Below, one piece after another: positions 50,054 to 59,670 of a DNA stretch of 64,000 nt; the stretch's first letter is position 1, and each line of letters starts with the position of its first letter. Source of the DNA: Kluyvera sichuanensis (GTDB lineage Bacteria > Pseudomonadota > Gammaproteobacteria > Enterobacterales > Enterobacteriaceae). The translations under genes were made by a program, and so were the position numbers. The notes beneath the pieces were generated by a model, which had not been told where the DNA came from, did no database searches, and was given only the letters and a program-made list of their open reading frames with translations. The stretch covers positions 1 through 64,000 of the forward strand of contig NZ_JABBJF010000026.1 of NCBI RefSeq assembly GCF_014218705.1. Reading direction: 5' to 3'.

Positions 50054-51712
50054 TCAACCTACCCAGGTATCACGCAGACCGACGGTGCGGTTAAAGACCA
50101 GCTTCTCAGCGGTGGTATAACGACTGTCGAGGCAGAAGTAACCCTCACGCTCGAACTGGAATGCTTTACCGGCCTCAGCAGCCTGCAGAGACGGCTCAGC
50201 GTAGCCCTGCTTGATAACCAGTGACTCTGGGTTCATCACCGACAGGAAGTCTTCTGCGGCGCCTGGATTCGGCACGCTGAAGAGACGGTCATACAGACGA
50301 ATTTCAACCGGCAGCGCATGTGCCGCGCTCACCCAGTGAATCACGCCCTTCACTTTACGACCATCGGCCGGATCTTTGCTCAGAGTATCCGCATCGTAGG
50401 TACAGAAGATGGTGGTGATATTGCCTTCCGCATCTTTCTCCACGCGCTCTGCTTTCACCACGTAGGCGTTACGCAGACGGACTTCTTTACCCATCACCAG
50501 ACGCTTGTACTGCTTGTTGGCTTCTTCACGGAAGTCTGCGCGGTCGATCCAGATCTCTGCACTAAACGGCACTTCACGGCTGCCCATTTCCGGTTTGCTC
50601 GGATGGTTAGGCATAGTCACCAGCTCGCTTTCGCCCTGCGGGTAGTTTTCGATAACCAGTTTAACCGGGTCGATAACCGCCATCGCACGCGGAGCATTTT
50701 CGTTGAGATCTTCACGAATGCAGGATTCCAGGGAAGCCATCTCAATGGTGTTGTCCTGCTTGGTCACGCCGATGCGCTTACAGAACTCACGGATAGACGC
50801 GGCGGTGTAACCACGACGACGCAGACCGGAGATGGTCGGCATACGCGGGTCATCCCAGCCTTCTACGTGCTTTTCCATCACCAGCTGATTCAGCTTACGC
50901 TTGGACATCACGGTGTATTCCAGATTCAGGCGCGAGAATTCGTACTGGCGCGGATGAACCGGAATCGTGATGTTATCCAGCACCCAGTCATACAGACGAC
51001 GGTTGTCCTGGAATTCCAGCGTACACAGGGAGTGCGTAATGCCTTCCAGCGCATCGCTGATGCAGTGGGTGAAGTCGTACATCGGGTAGATGCACCACTT
51101 GGTGCCGGTCTGGTGGTGATCGGCAAATTTGATGCGATACAGCACCGGATCGCGCATCACGATAAACGGTGACGCCATATCGATTTTCGCGCGCAGGCAG
51201 GCAGTGCCTTCGGCAAAACCGCCGGTACGCATTTTTTCGAACAGCGCCAGGTTCTCTTCTACGCTGCGATCGCGGTATGGGCTGTTTTTGCCCGGCGCGG
51301 TCAGCGAGCCGCGATATTCGCGGATCTGCTCAGGCGTCAGTTCATCGACGTACGCCAGACCTTTGTTGATCAGTTCTACCGCATAGGCATGCAGCTGATC
51401 GAAGTAATCAGAGGAGTAGCGAACGTTGCCAGACCAGTGAAAACCTAACCATTCGACGTCGTTTTTGATGGACTCAACGTATTCGATGTCTTCTTTGACT
51501 GGGTTGGTGTCATCGAAACGCAGGTTGCACTGGCCCTGATAATCTTGCGCAATGCCGAAGTTCAGGCAGATAGATTTCGCGTGACCGATGTGCAGATAGC
51601 CATTCGGCTCCGGCGGAAAACGGGTATGCACCGTGTTGTGCTTACCGGTAGCCAGATCTTCATCAATGATCTGACGAATAAAGTTAGTCGGGCGGGCTTC
51701 AGCCTCACTCAT
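50054..51712 (-). CDS. glnS: Glutaminyl-tRNA synthetase
   Basis: GlnS charges tRNA-Gln. The start at 51712 ([14 protein letters not shown]) gives 552 aa; 41 further open codons upstream lack homology. The class I signatures are intact: HIGH in [14 protein letters not shown] and the KMSKS equivalent VMSKRK. The C-terminus ends DTWVG, slightly shorter than the E. coli tail as remembered. It ends in its own terminator. Confidence 0.98.
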   Translation of the reverse strand: MSEAEARPTNFIRQIIDEDLATGKHNTVHTRFPPEPNGYLHIGHAKSICLNFGIAQDYQGQCNLRFDDTNPVKEDIEYVESIKNDVEWLGFHWSGNVRYSSDYFDQLHAYAVELINKGLAYVDELTPEQIREYRGSLTAPGKNSPYRDRSVEENLALFEKMRTGGFAEGTACLRAKIDMASPFIVMRDPVLYRIKFADHHQTGTKWCIYPMYDFTHCISDALEGITHSLCTLEFQDNRRLYDWVLDNITIPVHPRQYEFSRLNLEYTVMSKRKLNQLVMEKHVEGWDDPRMPTISGLRRRGYTAASIREFCKRIGVTKQDNTIEMASLESCIREDLNENAPRAMAVIDPVKLVIENYPQGESELVTMPNHPSKPEMGSREVPFSAEIWIDRADFREEANKQYKRLVMGKEVRLRNAYVVKAERVEKDAEGNITTIFCTYDADTLSKDPADGRKVKGVIHWVSAAHALPVEIRLYDRLFSVPNPGAAEDFLSVMNPESLVIKQGYAEPSLQAAEAGKAFQFEREGYFCLDSRYTTAEKLVFNRTVGLRDTWVG

Positions 51713-51833
51713 CGTAGATTCCTCAAAGCGTAAACAACGTATAACGGCACATGATCTTATAAGCCGCGCTTCTAGACAACTATTAGTTGCACAAAAAAAG
51801 CGATGGAATAACGAATGTGGGGGAATTTGCGGC

Positions 51834-51868
51834 AAAAAAAAGCGGCGGAGGAACGCCCCCGCCGCTTA
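51834..51868 (-). terminator. nagE terminator
   Basis: Reading leftward, the stem AGCGGCGG/CCGCCGCT is followed by a T-run (A7-8 on the + strand). It lies about 30 nt past the nagE stop. Confidence 0.85.
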
Positions 51869-51898
51869 AGGCACTTAACTCACTTTACTCAGGAGCAG

Positions 51899-53848
51899 TT
51901 ACTTACCTTTAATCTCATACAGTGGTGTTTGACCGGCAACGACATGACCTTCGGCTTTAATCACCAGACCACCGAAATCATCGCTGTTGCTGCAAACAAC
52001 CGGGCTAATCATGGAGCGCGCATTGGCGTTCAGGAAGTCCAGATCCATTTCCAGGATTGGCTCACCCGCTTTCACTTCTGCACCCTCTTCAACCAGACGT
52101 TTGAAGCCTTTACCTTCCAGCGCAACGGTATCGATACCCATATGGACAACGATTTCCGCGCCTTTGTCAGTTTCCAGGCAGAACGCGTGGTTGGTGTTGA
52201 AGATTTTCACGATGGTGCCCGCTGCTGGGGAAACCACGGTTTTATCCGTTGGTTTTACCGCCACACCGTCACCGACCGCTTTGCTGGCAAAGGCTTCATC
52301 AGGAACCTGCTCCAGCGCAACCACATCACCGGTAATCGGAGAAACCAGGGTTTCTACGGTCGCGGCGTTAGCCACCGCCTGCGGTTTTGCTGCCGCTGGC
52401 GCTGCTGGTGCTGCACTTTCCGCTGCTGCTGCGGCAACCGGGCCACGAGCAACCACTTTCTTCATCGCGTCGCCGATAGATTCGGCTTTCGCACCCACGA
52501 TAACCTGGATGGTTTGTTTGTTCAGTTTCACCACACCGGAAGCGCCCAGACGTTTACACATCGCATCGCTCACCTTCGCGGAGTCGCCTACGGTCAGACG
52601 CAGACGGGTAATACAGGCATCAATCGCTTTCAGGTTGTCAGTACCGCCAACCGCTGCAATGTAGTTAGTTGCCAGCTGATTCAGACCTTCTTCGGTGTTG
52701 CTGTTCGCTTCTTCCGTCACCACGCTGTCGTCTTTATCTTCACGACCCGGCGTTTTCAGGTTGAACATGCGGATAACTACGCTGAACAGGACGAAGTAGA
52801 TAACGAAGAACACCAGACCCATTACCACCAGCATCCAGACGTTCTTACTTGCTGCCGGCAGGCTGTACATCAACACGTAGTCGATAGCACCTGCGGAGAA
52901 GGAGAAGCCAGCGTGGATACCCAGCAGCGTCGCGATAAACAGGCTCACGCCGGTCAGAATCGCGTGCAGGAGGTACAGTAACGGCGCCAGGAACATGAAC
53001 AGGAATTCCAGCGGCTCGGTAACACCGGTCAGGAACGCTGTGATCGCAACGGACAGCAGCATACCGCCAACCATTGGACGACGCGCTTTCGGTGCTGCGA
53101 AGTACATCGCCAGCGCCGCACCCGGCAGACCAAACATCATGATTGGGAAGAAGCCGGACATGAACATACCCGCAGTGCCGTCACCCGCGTAGAAGCGGTT
53201 AATGTCACCATGGAAGACCGCACCGGCCGCGTTGGTGAACTCACCAATCTGGAACCAGGCGATGGTATTCAGCACCTGATGCAGACCGGTTGGGATCAGC
53301 AGACGGTTGATGAAACCAAAGATACCGGAGCCCAGCGCGCCAGCGCCTACGATCCACTCACCACCTGCGTGGATGGCGTTCTGCACCGGTGGCCAGACAT
53401 AGCCAAAGATGGCTGCCAGCACCAGACAGAAGAAGCCAGTGGCGATTGGCACAAAGCGTTTGCCGCCGAAGAAGCTCAGGAAGTCAGGCAGTTTGATACC
53501 CGCCCAACGGTTATAAACGGCACCGCCGACCAGACCGGTAATGATACCCGCCAGGACACCCATGTTAATGGCTGGGTTGATGGTGACCATTGCTTTAGTG
53601 AGAACGAAATAACCGACTGCGCCCGCCAGTGCTGCCGCACCCGCGCTGTCTTTAGACCAGCTGGATGCCACACCGATGGCGAAAATCAGCGCCAGGTTAT
53701 CAAAAATGGACCCACCCGCTTGCGCGATGAAAGGCACGTTCAGTAAATCTGGCTGACCAAATCGCAGCAACAGCGCCGCTACTGGCAACACGGCGATAGG
53801 GAGCTGTAACGCCCTACCTAACCGCTGGAAAAAACCTAAAATATTCAT
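51899..53848 (-). CDS. nagE: N-acetylglucosamine PTS transporter EIICBA (NagE)
   Basis: NagE takes up and phosphorylates GlcNAc to GlcNAc-6-P across the inner membrane. The 649-aa fused protein has IIC (about 1-370; GITEPLEF-like VTEPLEFLFMFLAP and the HAGFSFSAGAIDY region), IIB (about 390-470; phospho-cysteine in IDACITRLRL) and IIA (about 500-649; phospho-histidine in IVVHMGIDTV). It is divergent from nagBACD and shares its NagC-controlled region. Confidence 0.98.
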   Translation of the reverse strand: MNILGFFQRLGRALQLPIAVLPVAALLLRFGQPDLLNVPFIAQAGGSIFDNLALIFAIGVASSWSKDSAGAAALAGAVGYFVLTKAMVTINPAINMGVLAGIITGLVGGAVYNRWAGIKLPDFLSFFGGKRFVPIATGFFCLVLAAIFGYVWPPVQNAIHAGGEWIVGAGALGSGIFGFINRLLIPTGLHQVLNTIAWFQIGEFTNAAGAVFHGDINRFYAGDGTAGMFMSGFFPIMMFGLPGAALAMYFAAPKARRPMVGGMLLSVAITAFLTGVTEPLEFLFMFLAPLLYLLHAILTGVSLFIATLLGIHAGFSFSAGAIDYVLMYSLPAASKNVWMLVVMGLVFFVIYFVLFSVVIRMFNLKTPGREDKDDSVVTEEANSNTEEGLNQLATNYIAAVGGTDNLKAIDACITRLRLTVGDSAKVSDAMCKRLGASGVVKLNKQTIQVIVGAKAESIGDAMKKVVARGPVAAAAAESAAPAAPAAAKPQAVANAATVETLVSPITGDVVALEQVPDEAFASKAVGDGVAVKPTDKTVVSPAAGTIVKIFNTNHAFCLETDKGAEIVVHMGIDTVALEGKGFKRLVEEGAEVKAGEPILEMDLDFLNANARSMISPVVCSNSDDFGGLVIKAEGHVVAGQTPLYEIKGK

Positions 53849-53973
53849 CTTATTCCCCCTACGACACCCCGATACGGCTCATTTAAGCCATTTTTTTATT
53901 GTGCAAAAAAGCATGACACTGCGATGTCTTGTAAACTGCAATCACAACTCTAAGGCTTATGAGTGTGTGGAAG

Positions 53974-53996
53974 TTTAATTCGTATCGCAAATTAAA
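53974..53996. promoter_or_regulatory. NagC operator, nagE side
   Basis: A palindrome reading TTTAATTCG, TATCG, CAAATTAAA is essentially the E. coli high-affinity nagE operator. It lies about 95 bp (nine helical turns) centre to centre from the nagB operator, the spacing needed for the NagC repression loop. Confidence 0.85.
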
Positions 53997-54007
53997 AACG
54001 TGTTTTT

Positions 54008-54023
54008 TGTGACTATAGTCACC
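54008..54023. promoter_or_regulatory. CRP site between nagE and nagB
   Basis: TGTGACTATAGTCACC matches TGTGA-N6-TCACA with one mismatch. It lies between the two NagC operators, as in E. coli, where CRP activates both promoters. Confidence 0.85.
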
Positions 54024-54068
54024 AAATATTGTTCTCACCACTCCCTTTTACTGGCTAACCATGAAAAC

Positions 54069-54090
54069 TTATTTTATCATTCAAAAAATC
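54069..54090. promoter_or_regulatory. NagC operator, nagB side
   Basis: TTATTTTATCATTCAAAAAA and the following TC match the E. coli nagB operator as remembered. It lies 100 nt upstream of nagB. Confidence 0.8.
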
Positions 54091-54189
54091 AAAACGGATT
54101 GCTCCCTGACGATGCAAACAGGTTACGCTTAAAGAGTGCACGGAGATGCCATCCGCCAACTTCTTATATTTTACATTTTGAGGTGAAGA

Positions 54190-54990
54190 ATGAGACTGAT
54201 TCCTCTCGTTAACGCTGAACAAGTCGGCAAATGGGCTGCCCGCCACATCGTTAACCGCATCAATGCTTTTAAACCTACCGCAGACCGTCCGTTTGTCCTC
54301 GGCCTACCAACCGGCGGCACCCCGCTGGCGACCTATAAAGTTTTAGTTGAAATGCATAAAGCGGGCCAGGTGAGCTTTAAGCACGTCGTCACCTTCAACA
54401 TGGACGAATACGTTGGGCTGCCAAAAGAGCATCCGGAAAGCTACTACAGCTTCATGCACCGCAATTTCTTCGACCACATTGATATCCCAGAAGAAAACAT
54501 CAACCTGCTGAACGGCAACGCGCCGGATGTTGACGCAGAATGCCGCCGTTATGAAGAAAAAATTCGCTCTTACGGCAAAATTCACCTGTTTATGGGTGGC
54601 GTGGGCAACGATGGTCACATCGCGTTCAACGAACCGGCGTCTTCACTGTCTTCCCGTACCCGTATCAAAACGTTGACGCATGAAACCCGCGTCGCTAACT
54701 CCCGTTTCTTTGACGGCGACGTTGCGCTGGTACCAAAATACGCGCTGACCGTTGGCGTTGGTACGCTGCTGGATGCGGAAGAAGTGATGATTCTGGTGCA
54801 GGGCGCGACGAAAGCGCTGGCGCTGCAGCAAGCGGTTGAAGGTAACGTCAACCACATGTGGACCATCACCTGTCTACAACTGCATCCGAAATCGCTGATC
54901 GTCTGCGATGAACCTTCTACCATGGAGTTGAAGGTCAAGACCCTGAAATATTTCAATGAATTAGAAGCTGAAAATATTAAAGGTCTGTAA
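54190..54990 (+). CDS. nagB: Glucosamine-6-phosphate deaminase
   Basis: NagB converts glucosamine-6-P to fructose-6-P and ammonia and is activated allosterically by GlcNAc-6-P. The 266-aa product has phosphate loop GLPTGGTPL, catalytic D72 in [10 protein letters not shown] and [17 protein letters not shown] carrying the ring-opening histidine. GAGGTGAAG precedes the ATG. It is the first gene of nagBACD. Confidence 0.98.
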   Translation: MRLIPLVNAEQVGKWAARHIVNRINAFKPTADRPFVLGLPTGGTPLATYKVLVEMHKAGQVSFKHVVTFNMDEYVGLPKEHPESYYSFMHRNFFDHIDIPEENINLLNGNAPDVDAECRRYEEKIRSYGKIHLFMGGVGNDGHIAFNEPASSLSSRTRIKTLTHETRVANSRFFDGDVALVPKYALTVGVGTLLDAEEVMILVQGATKALALQQAVEGNVNHMWTITCLQLHPKSLIVCDEPSTMELKVKTLKYFNELEAENIKGL

Positions 54991-54999
54991 TGTCTTACC

Positions 55000-55021
55000 G
55001 TCCCGTAGCCTGCTGCGGGAC
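55000..55021 (+). other. nagB-nagA intercistronic hairpin
   Basis: A 9-bp stem (GTCCCGTAG with CTGCGGGAC, one G-U) has a 4-nt loop. It may act as a partial terminator or RNA stabiliser lowering nagA relative to nagB. Confidence 0.6.
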
Positions 55022-55047
55022 AAAATTTTAGAACACCGGGGGTCGTA

Positions 55048-56196
55048 ATGTATGCATTAACCCATGGCCGAATTTATACCGGCCACGAAATTCTGGATGA
55101 CCATGCGATTATCGTCGCCAATGGCCTTATTGAACGTATTTGCCCACTGGCCGATGTACCAGCGAACGTCGAACAGCGTTCCGTTAATGGCGCCATTCTC
55201 GCCCCTGGTTTTATCGACGTTCAGCTCAACGGCTGCGGCGGCGTGCAGTTTAACGACACCGCTGAAGCAGTCTCCGTTGAAACGCTGGAAATCATGCAGA
55301 AAGCCAACGAGAAATCGGGCTGCACCAACTATCTGCCAACGCTTATCACCACCAGCGACGACCTGATGAAACAGGGCGTACGCGTGATGCGCGAATATCT
55401 GGCGAAGCACCCTAACCAGGCGCTGGGGCTGCACCTTGAAGGCCCATGGCTGAATCTGGTGAAAAAAGGCACTCACAACCCAAGCTTCGTGCGTAAACCC
55501 GACGCTGAACTGGTGAAGTTCCTCTGCGATAACGCCGACGTAATTACCAAAGTGACCCTGGCACCAGAAATGGTCGCACCGGAAGTCATCACCGCGTTGG
55601 CAAATGCCGGTATCGTGGTTTCTGCAGGCCACTCCAACGCCACGGCGCAAGAAGCACGCGTAGGTTTCCGTGCGGGTATCACCTTCGCGACGCACCTGTT
55701 TAACGCCATGCCTTATATGTCAGGCCGTGAACCTGGTCTGACCGGCGCTATCCTGGATGCAAACGAAATTTACTGCGGCATCATTGCTGATGGCCTGCAC
55801 GTGGATTACATCAATATCCGTAACGCCAAACGTCTGAAAGGCGATAAGCTGTGTCTGGTGACCGACGCCACCGCTCCGGCAGGTGCCAATATTGATCAGT
55901 TCATTTTTGCTGGTAAAACAATATACTACCGCAATGGACTCTGTGTTGATGAAAACGGCACACTGAGTGGATCATCGCTGACGATGATCGAAGGCGTTCG
56001 TAATCTGGTTGAGCATGCCAATATTGCGCTGGACGAAGTGCTGCGCATGGCAACGCTCTACCCTGCCCGCGCGATTGGCGTTGAGAAACATTTTGGTAGC
56101 ATCGCGCCTGGCAAGGTCGCCAACCTGACCGCATTCACGCACGATTATAAAATCATCAAGACCATCGTTAATGGCAACGAGGTCGTTACTGAGTAA
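55048..56196 (+). CDS. nagA: N-acetylglucosamine-6-phosphate deacetylase
   Basis: NagA removes acetate from GlcNAc-6-P, the first catabolic step after uptake. The 382-aa product has the usual length. The amidohydrolase features are [21 protein letters not shown] (metal glutamate), SAGHSNA and [16 protein letters not shown], with the catalytic aspartate in [10 protein letters not shown]. It lies 57 nt after nagB. Confidence 0.98.
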   Translation: MYALTHGRIYTGHEILDDHAIIVANGLIERICPLADVPANVEQRSVNGAILAPGFIDVQLNGCGGVQFNDTAEAVSVETLEIMQKANEKSGCTNYLPTLITTSDDLMKQGVRVMREYLAKHPNQALGLHLEGPWLNLVKKGTHNPSFVRKPDAELVKFLCDNADVITKVTLAPEMVAPEVITALANAGIVVSAGHSNATAQEARVGFRAGITFATHLFNAMPYMSGREPGLTGAILDANEIYCGIIADGLHVDYINIRNAKRLKGDKLCLVTDATAPAGANIDQFIFAGKTIYYRNGLCVDENGTLSGSSLTMIEGVRNLVEHANIALDEVLRMATLYPARAIGVEKHFGSIAPGKVANLTAFTHDYKIIKTIVNGNEVVTE

Positions 56197-56204
56197 GAGA
56201 AAGT

Positions 56205-57425
56205 ATGACACCAGGCGGACAAGCTCAAATTGGTAATGTTGACCTCGTAAAACAGCTTAACAGCGCGGCCGTATACCGCCTGATTGACCAGCATGGGCCA
56301 ATCTCGCGTATTCAGATTGCCGAGCAGAGCCAGCTTGCTCCCGCCAGCGTGACCAAAATCACGCGTCAGCTCATTGAGCGCGGATTGATCAAAGAAGTCG
56401 ATCAGCAGGCCTCCACCGGGGGCCGCCGCGCTATCTCGATTGTCACCGAAACCCGCCATTTCCACGCCATCGGCGTTCGTCTGGGTCGTCACGACACCAC
56501 CCTCACGCTGTACGATCTGAGCAGTAAAGCGGTTGCTGAAGAGCACTACCCGCTGCCGGAACGCACCCAGGAGACGCTGGAGCACGCCCTGCTGAACACT
56601 ATCGGCACCTTTATTGAATCGTGCCAGCGTAAAATCCGTGAACTGATCGCCATTTCAGTGATTCTGCCTGGCCTGGTTGACCCGGAGAGTGGCGTCATCC
56701 GCTACATGCCGCACATCCCAGTGGAAAACTGGCGTTTGGTCGAAGCGCTGGAAAAACGCTTTAACGTCACCTGCTTTGTCGGCCACGACATCCGCAGCCT
56801 GGCGCTGGCAGAGCACTACTTTGGTGCAAGTCAGGATTGTGAAGACTCCATTCTGGTGCGCGTACACCGCGGTACCGGTGCGGGAATCATCTCTAACGGG
56901 CGTATTTTTATCGGCCGTAATGGCAACGTCGGGGAAATTGGTCATATACAGGTCGACCCGCTCGGCGAACGCTGCCACTGCGGTAACTTTGGCTGCCTGG
57001 AAACCGTCGCCGCCAACGCCGCCATCGAGCAGCGCGTGCGCCACCTGCTGGAACAGGGATACCAGAGCCGCGTCACGCTCGATGACTGCCACATCAAAAC
57101 CATCTGCAAAGCCGCCAATAAAGGCGACGCGCTGGCCACCGAGGTGATTGAGCACGTGGGCCGTCACCTTGGTAAAACCATCGCCATTGCCATTAACCTG
57201 TTTAACCCGCAGAAAGTGGTGATTGCCGGTGAGATCATCGAGGCTGACCGCGTGCTGCTACCCGCTATTGAAGGTTGTATCAACACTCAGGTTTTAAAGG
57301 CTTTTCGCAAAAACCTGCCGGTGGTGCGCTCAACCCTCGATCACCGCTCCGCGATCGGCGCTTTTGCACTGGTTAAGCGTGCAATGCTCAACGGTATCCT
57401 GCTGCAACATTTGTTGGAAGGCTAG
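56205..57425 (+). CDS. nagC: ROK-family transcriptional repressor NagC
   Basis: NagC represses nag, chiP and related genes until GlcNAc-6-P binds. The 406-aa product has an N-terminal helix-turn-helix (about 20-75; ISRIQIAEQSQLAPASVTKI). The ROK domain has VHRGTGAGIISNG and the zinc motif CHCGNFGCLE. It lies 8 nt after nagA. Confidence 0.97.
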   Translation: MTPGGQAQIGNVDLVKQLNSAAVYRLIDQHGPISRIQIAEQSQLAPASVTKITRQLIERGLIKEVDQQASTGGRRAISIVTETRHFHAIGVRLGRHDTTLTLYDLSSKAVAEEHYPLPERTQETLEHALLNTIGTFIESCQRKIRELIAISVILPGLVDPESGVIRYMPHIPVENWRLVEALEKRFNVTCFVGHDIRSLALAEHYFGASQDCEDSILVRVHRGTGAGIISNGRIFIGRNGNVGEIGHIQVDPLGERCHCGNFGCLETVAANAAIEQRVRHLLEQGYQSRVTLDDCHIKTICKAANKGDALATEVIEHVGRHLGKTIAIAINLFNPQKVVIAGEIIEADRVLLPAIEGCINTQVLKAFRKNLPVVRSTLDHRSAIGAFALVKRAMLNGILLQHLLEG

Positions 57426-57493
57426 ACCTAAGAGGCAATGCTGGGGATAACGTGTATAATTACGCCTCTTTAAAAACAAACGCCAGGTAGTCC

Positions 57494-58246
57494 ATGACCA
57501 TTCAGAATGTAATCTGTGATATTGACGGTGTGCTGATGCACGACAACGTTGCCGTGCCGGGCGCGGCAGAATTCGTCGCTCGCGTGCTGGATAAAGGTAT
57601 GCCGTTCCTCTGTCTGACCAACTACCCTTCACAGACGGGTCAGGATTTGGCGAACCGCTTCGCCACCGCAGGCATCGACGTGCCTGATAGCGTGTTTTAT
57701 ACCTCCGCCATGGCAACCGCCGACTTCCTGCGTCGCCAGGAAGGAAAAAAAGCGTACGTTGTCGGCGAAGGGGCATTGATCCACGAGCTCTATAAAGCCG
57801 GGTTCACCATCACCGACGTCAACCCTGACTTCGTTATCGTGGGTGAAACGCGCTCCTTTAACTGGGAAATGATGCACAAGGCGGCATTCTTCGTCGCCAA
57901 TGGCGCTCGCTTCATCGCGACCAACCCGGACACGCATGGCCGCGGCTATTACCCAGCCTGTGGCGCACTGTGCGCCGGCATCGAAAAAATCTCAGGCCGT
58001 AAGCCGTTTGTCGTGGGCAAGCCAAGCCCGTGGATCATCCGCGCCGCGCTGAACAAAATGCAGGCGCACTCAGAGCAGACGGTTATCGTCGGCGATAATC
58101 TTCGCACCGATATTCTGGCCGGCTTCCAGGCGGGGCTGGAGACGATTCTGGTGCTCTCTGGCGTCTCGACCGTTGATGACATCGACAATATGCCGTTCCG
58201 TCCGTCATGGATTTATCCGTCCGTTGCGGAAATCGACATTATCTAG
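57494..58246 (+). CDS. nagD: Ribonucleotide monophosphatase NagD (UmpH)
   Basis: NagD is a HAD-superfamily phosphatase with preference for UMP/GMP. The 250-aa product has HAD motif I DIDGVLMHDN (D9 nucleophile), a C2 cap domain, the motif III lysine region KPSPWIIRAAL and motif IV VGDNLRTDILAG. It is the last gene of the nag operon. Confidence 0.97.
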   Translation: MTIQNVICDIDGVLMHDNVAVPGAAEFVARVLDKGMPFLCLTNYPSQTGQDLANRFATAGIDVPDSVFYTSAMATADFLRRQEGKKAYVVGEGALIHELYKAGFTITDVNPDFVIVGETRSFNWEMMHKAAFFVANGARFIATNPDTHGRGYYPACGALCAGIEKISGRKPFVVGKPSPWIIRAALNKMQAHSEQTVIVGDNLRTDILAGFQAGLETILVLSGVSTVDDIDNMPFRPSWIYPSVAEIDII

Positions 58247-58297
58247 CGGTTCACGCCGTGACGCTGTTCACAACCCATTGTTAACTCTAACAGTGAA

Positions 58298-58321
58298 ACC
58301 GATGCCTTCCTGGGCATCGGT
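58298..58321 (+). other. Hairpin after nagD
   Basis: A perfect 9-bp stem (ACCGATGCC with GGCATCGGT) and 6-nt loop lie 51 nt past the nagD stop. Only weak T content follows. It may mark the end of the nag transcript. Confidence 0.5.
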
Positions 58322-58456
58322 CTGAATCATCCCGCTCATTCGCGTTTTATAGTGGCTCGTCAGCTAGCGCATCTGCCCACTGAGCCCACATCCAATCTCA
58401 AATAACTCAACTCTGACGCCTCCGGGATTCAGACGGCCGATGCAATGGAGAAAAAC

Positions 58457-59365
58457 ATGCTTAGCCGTCGTCAATTCCTTGCCGCCAGCGCCGCCCTACC
58501 GCTCGCCTGTGCGCTGCGCCCGGCGTTTGCCGCGCTGCCCTCACCGCTCATGATTGACTCCCACGTGCACGTCTGGAAAACCGACCCGCGCTATCCTTAC
58601 GCTAAGGACCGCAAAGCGCCGCCGCAGGATTTCACCGCCGAAATGCTGCTATCGCTGATGGCCGCCAACGGCGTTGCTCGCACGGTGATCGTGCAGGTTA
58701 TTCACTACCGTTGGGATAATCGCTATCTGGCTGACGTTCTGCGACAGTATCCGGATAAATTCCAGGGTATCTGCCGCGTTAACCCGGAAGACCCAGCTGC
58801 GCCGGAACATCTGGCCCGCCTGACCATTGACGAAGGTTTTCGCGGCGTCAGGTTGAGCCCTTCTGATAAAGCTGACGGTGACTGGATTCGTGGGCCGTTA
58901 ATGAAACCACTCTGGCGACAGGCCGCCGACCTGAGAGTACCGATGACCATTCTGGCCGCTCCCAGCAGAATGCCCGACCTTATTCCCTGGATTGAGCAAA
59001 ATCCAGAGCTGACGGTGGTCATTGATCACATGGCCGATTCGCCGCTGAATCATCCTGACGAGCTGAACAAACTGCTGGCGCTGGCGCGCTATCCACAGGT
59101 CTACGTCAAAATTTCGCATATGTGGTCGCTCTCCCAGCAGCCTTACCCCTACCCGGATGCCGCACAGCAGGTTAAACAGGTGTTTGATGCCTTTGGGCCA
59201 CAGCGACTGATGTGGGGCACCGACTGGCCAATCTGTTTGAATAAACTGAGCTATGCGCAAGCGGTCGCACTCTACCGCGATCACCTGGCGTGGTTAACCC
59301 CCAAAGACCGCGAGCAAATTCTCTACAAAACGGTCCAGCAGATCTGGCCTTTCGGCATTGCCTAA
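58457..59365 (+). CDS. Tat-exported amidohydrolase 2 family protein
   Basis: This 302-aa metal-dependent hydrolase of the amidohydrolase_2 (PF04909-type) TIM-barrel family probably acts in the periplasm. The N-terminus MLSRRQFLAASAALPLACAL has a twin-arginine motif and a likely cleavage after AFA. The metal motif HVH is at 36-38, IDHMADSPL lies in mid-protein and GTDWPI near residue 255. ATG 58457 is chosen over 58445 because GGAG stands 6 nt away. No substrate can be named; relatives include lactonases and decarboxylases. I recall no such gene between nagD and asnB in E. coli K-12. Confidence 0.85.
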   Translation: MLSRRQFLAASAALPLACALRPAFAALPSPLMIDSHVHVWKTDPRYPYAKDRKAPPQDFTAEMLLSLMAANGVARTVIVQVIHYRWDNRYLADVLRQYPDKFQGICRVNPEDPAAPEHLARLTIDEGFRGVRLSPSDKADGDWIRGPLMKPLWRQAADLRVPMTILAAPSRMPDLIPWIEQNPELTVVIDHMADSPLNHPDELNKLLALARYPQVYVKISHMWSLSQQPYPYPDAAQQVKQVFDAFGPQRLMWGTDWPICLNKLSYAQAVALYRDHLAWLTPKDREQILYKTVQQIWPFGIA

Positions 59366-59670
59366 GCTCATCCCGTGCAGATTTTGCCTCTGCACGGGGC
59401 GAGAAATCTATTCTCGTCACCTACCAACTGACAAAAAAGTAGATTATTTAAAAATAACGCTTAAAAAATGATGATTCATCAATAATAGAAGAATAGACAT
59501 ACGTATTTTTTAGTATTCCATAACCCTCATTGCATTTTTTCTTTCATAGGCCGAAAAACCCTTGCGCCCGCTCGCCCTTTGCGGCATTTTTTTACTCATG
59601 CAAAGGCGCTGCGACAGTACGGCGCCACACAATTAAACAGCACAACGCCACAGGGTTAACGGAGAAGTCT
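59366..59670 (+). promoter_or_regulatory. asnB upstream region
   Basis: This 305-nt gap has a hairpin CCCGTGCAG/CTGCACGGG (59372-59398) just past the amidohydrolase, an AT-rich stretch (59440-59530) likely to hold the asnB promoter, and GGAGAAG 5 nt before the asnB ATG. Upstream in-frame codons from 59530 lack homology. No other gene was seen. Confidence 0.55.
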
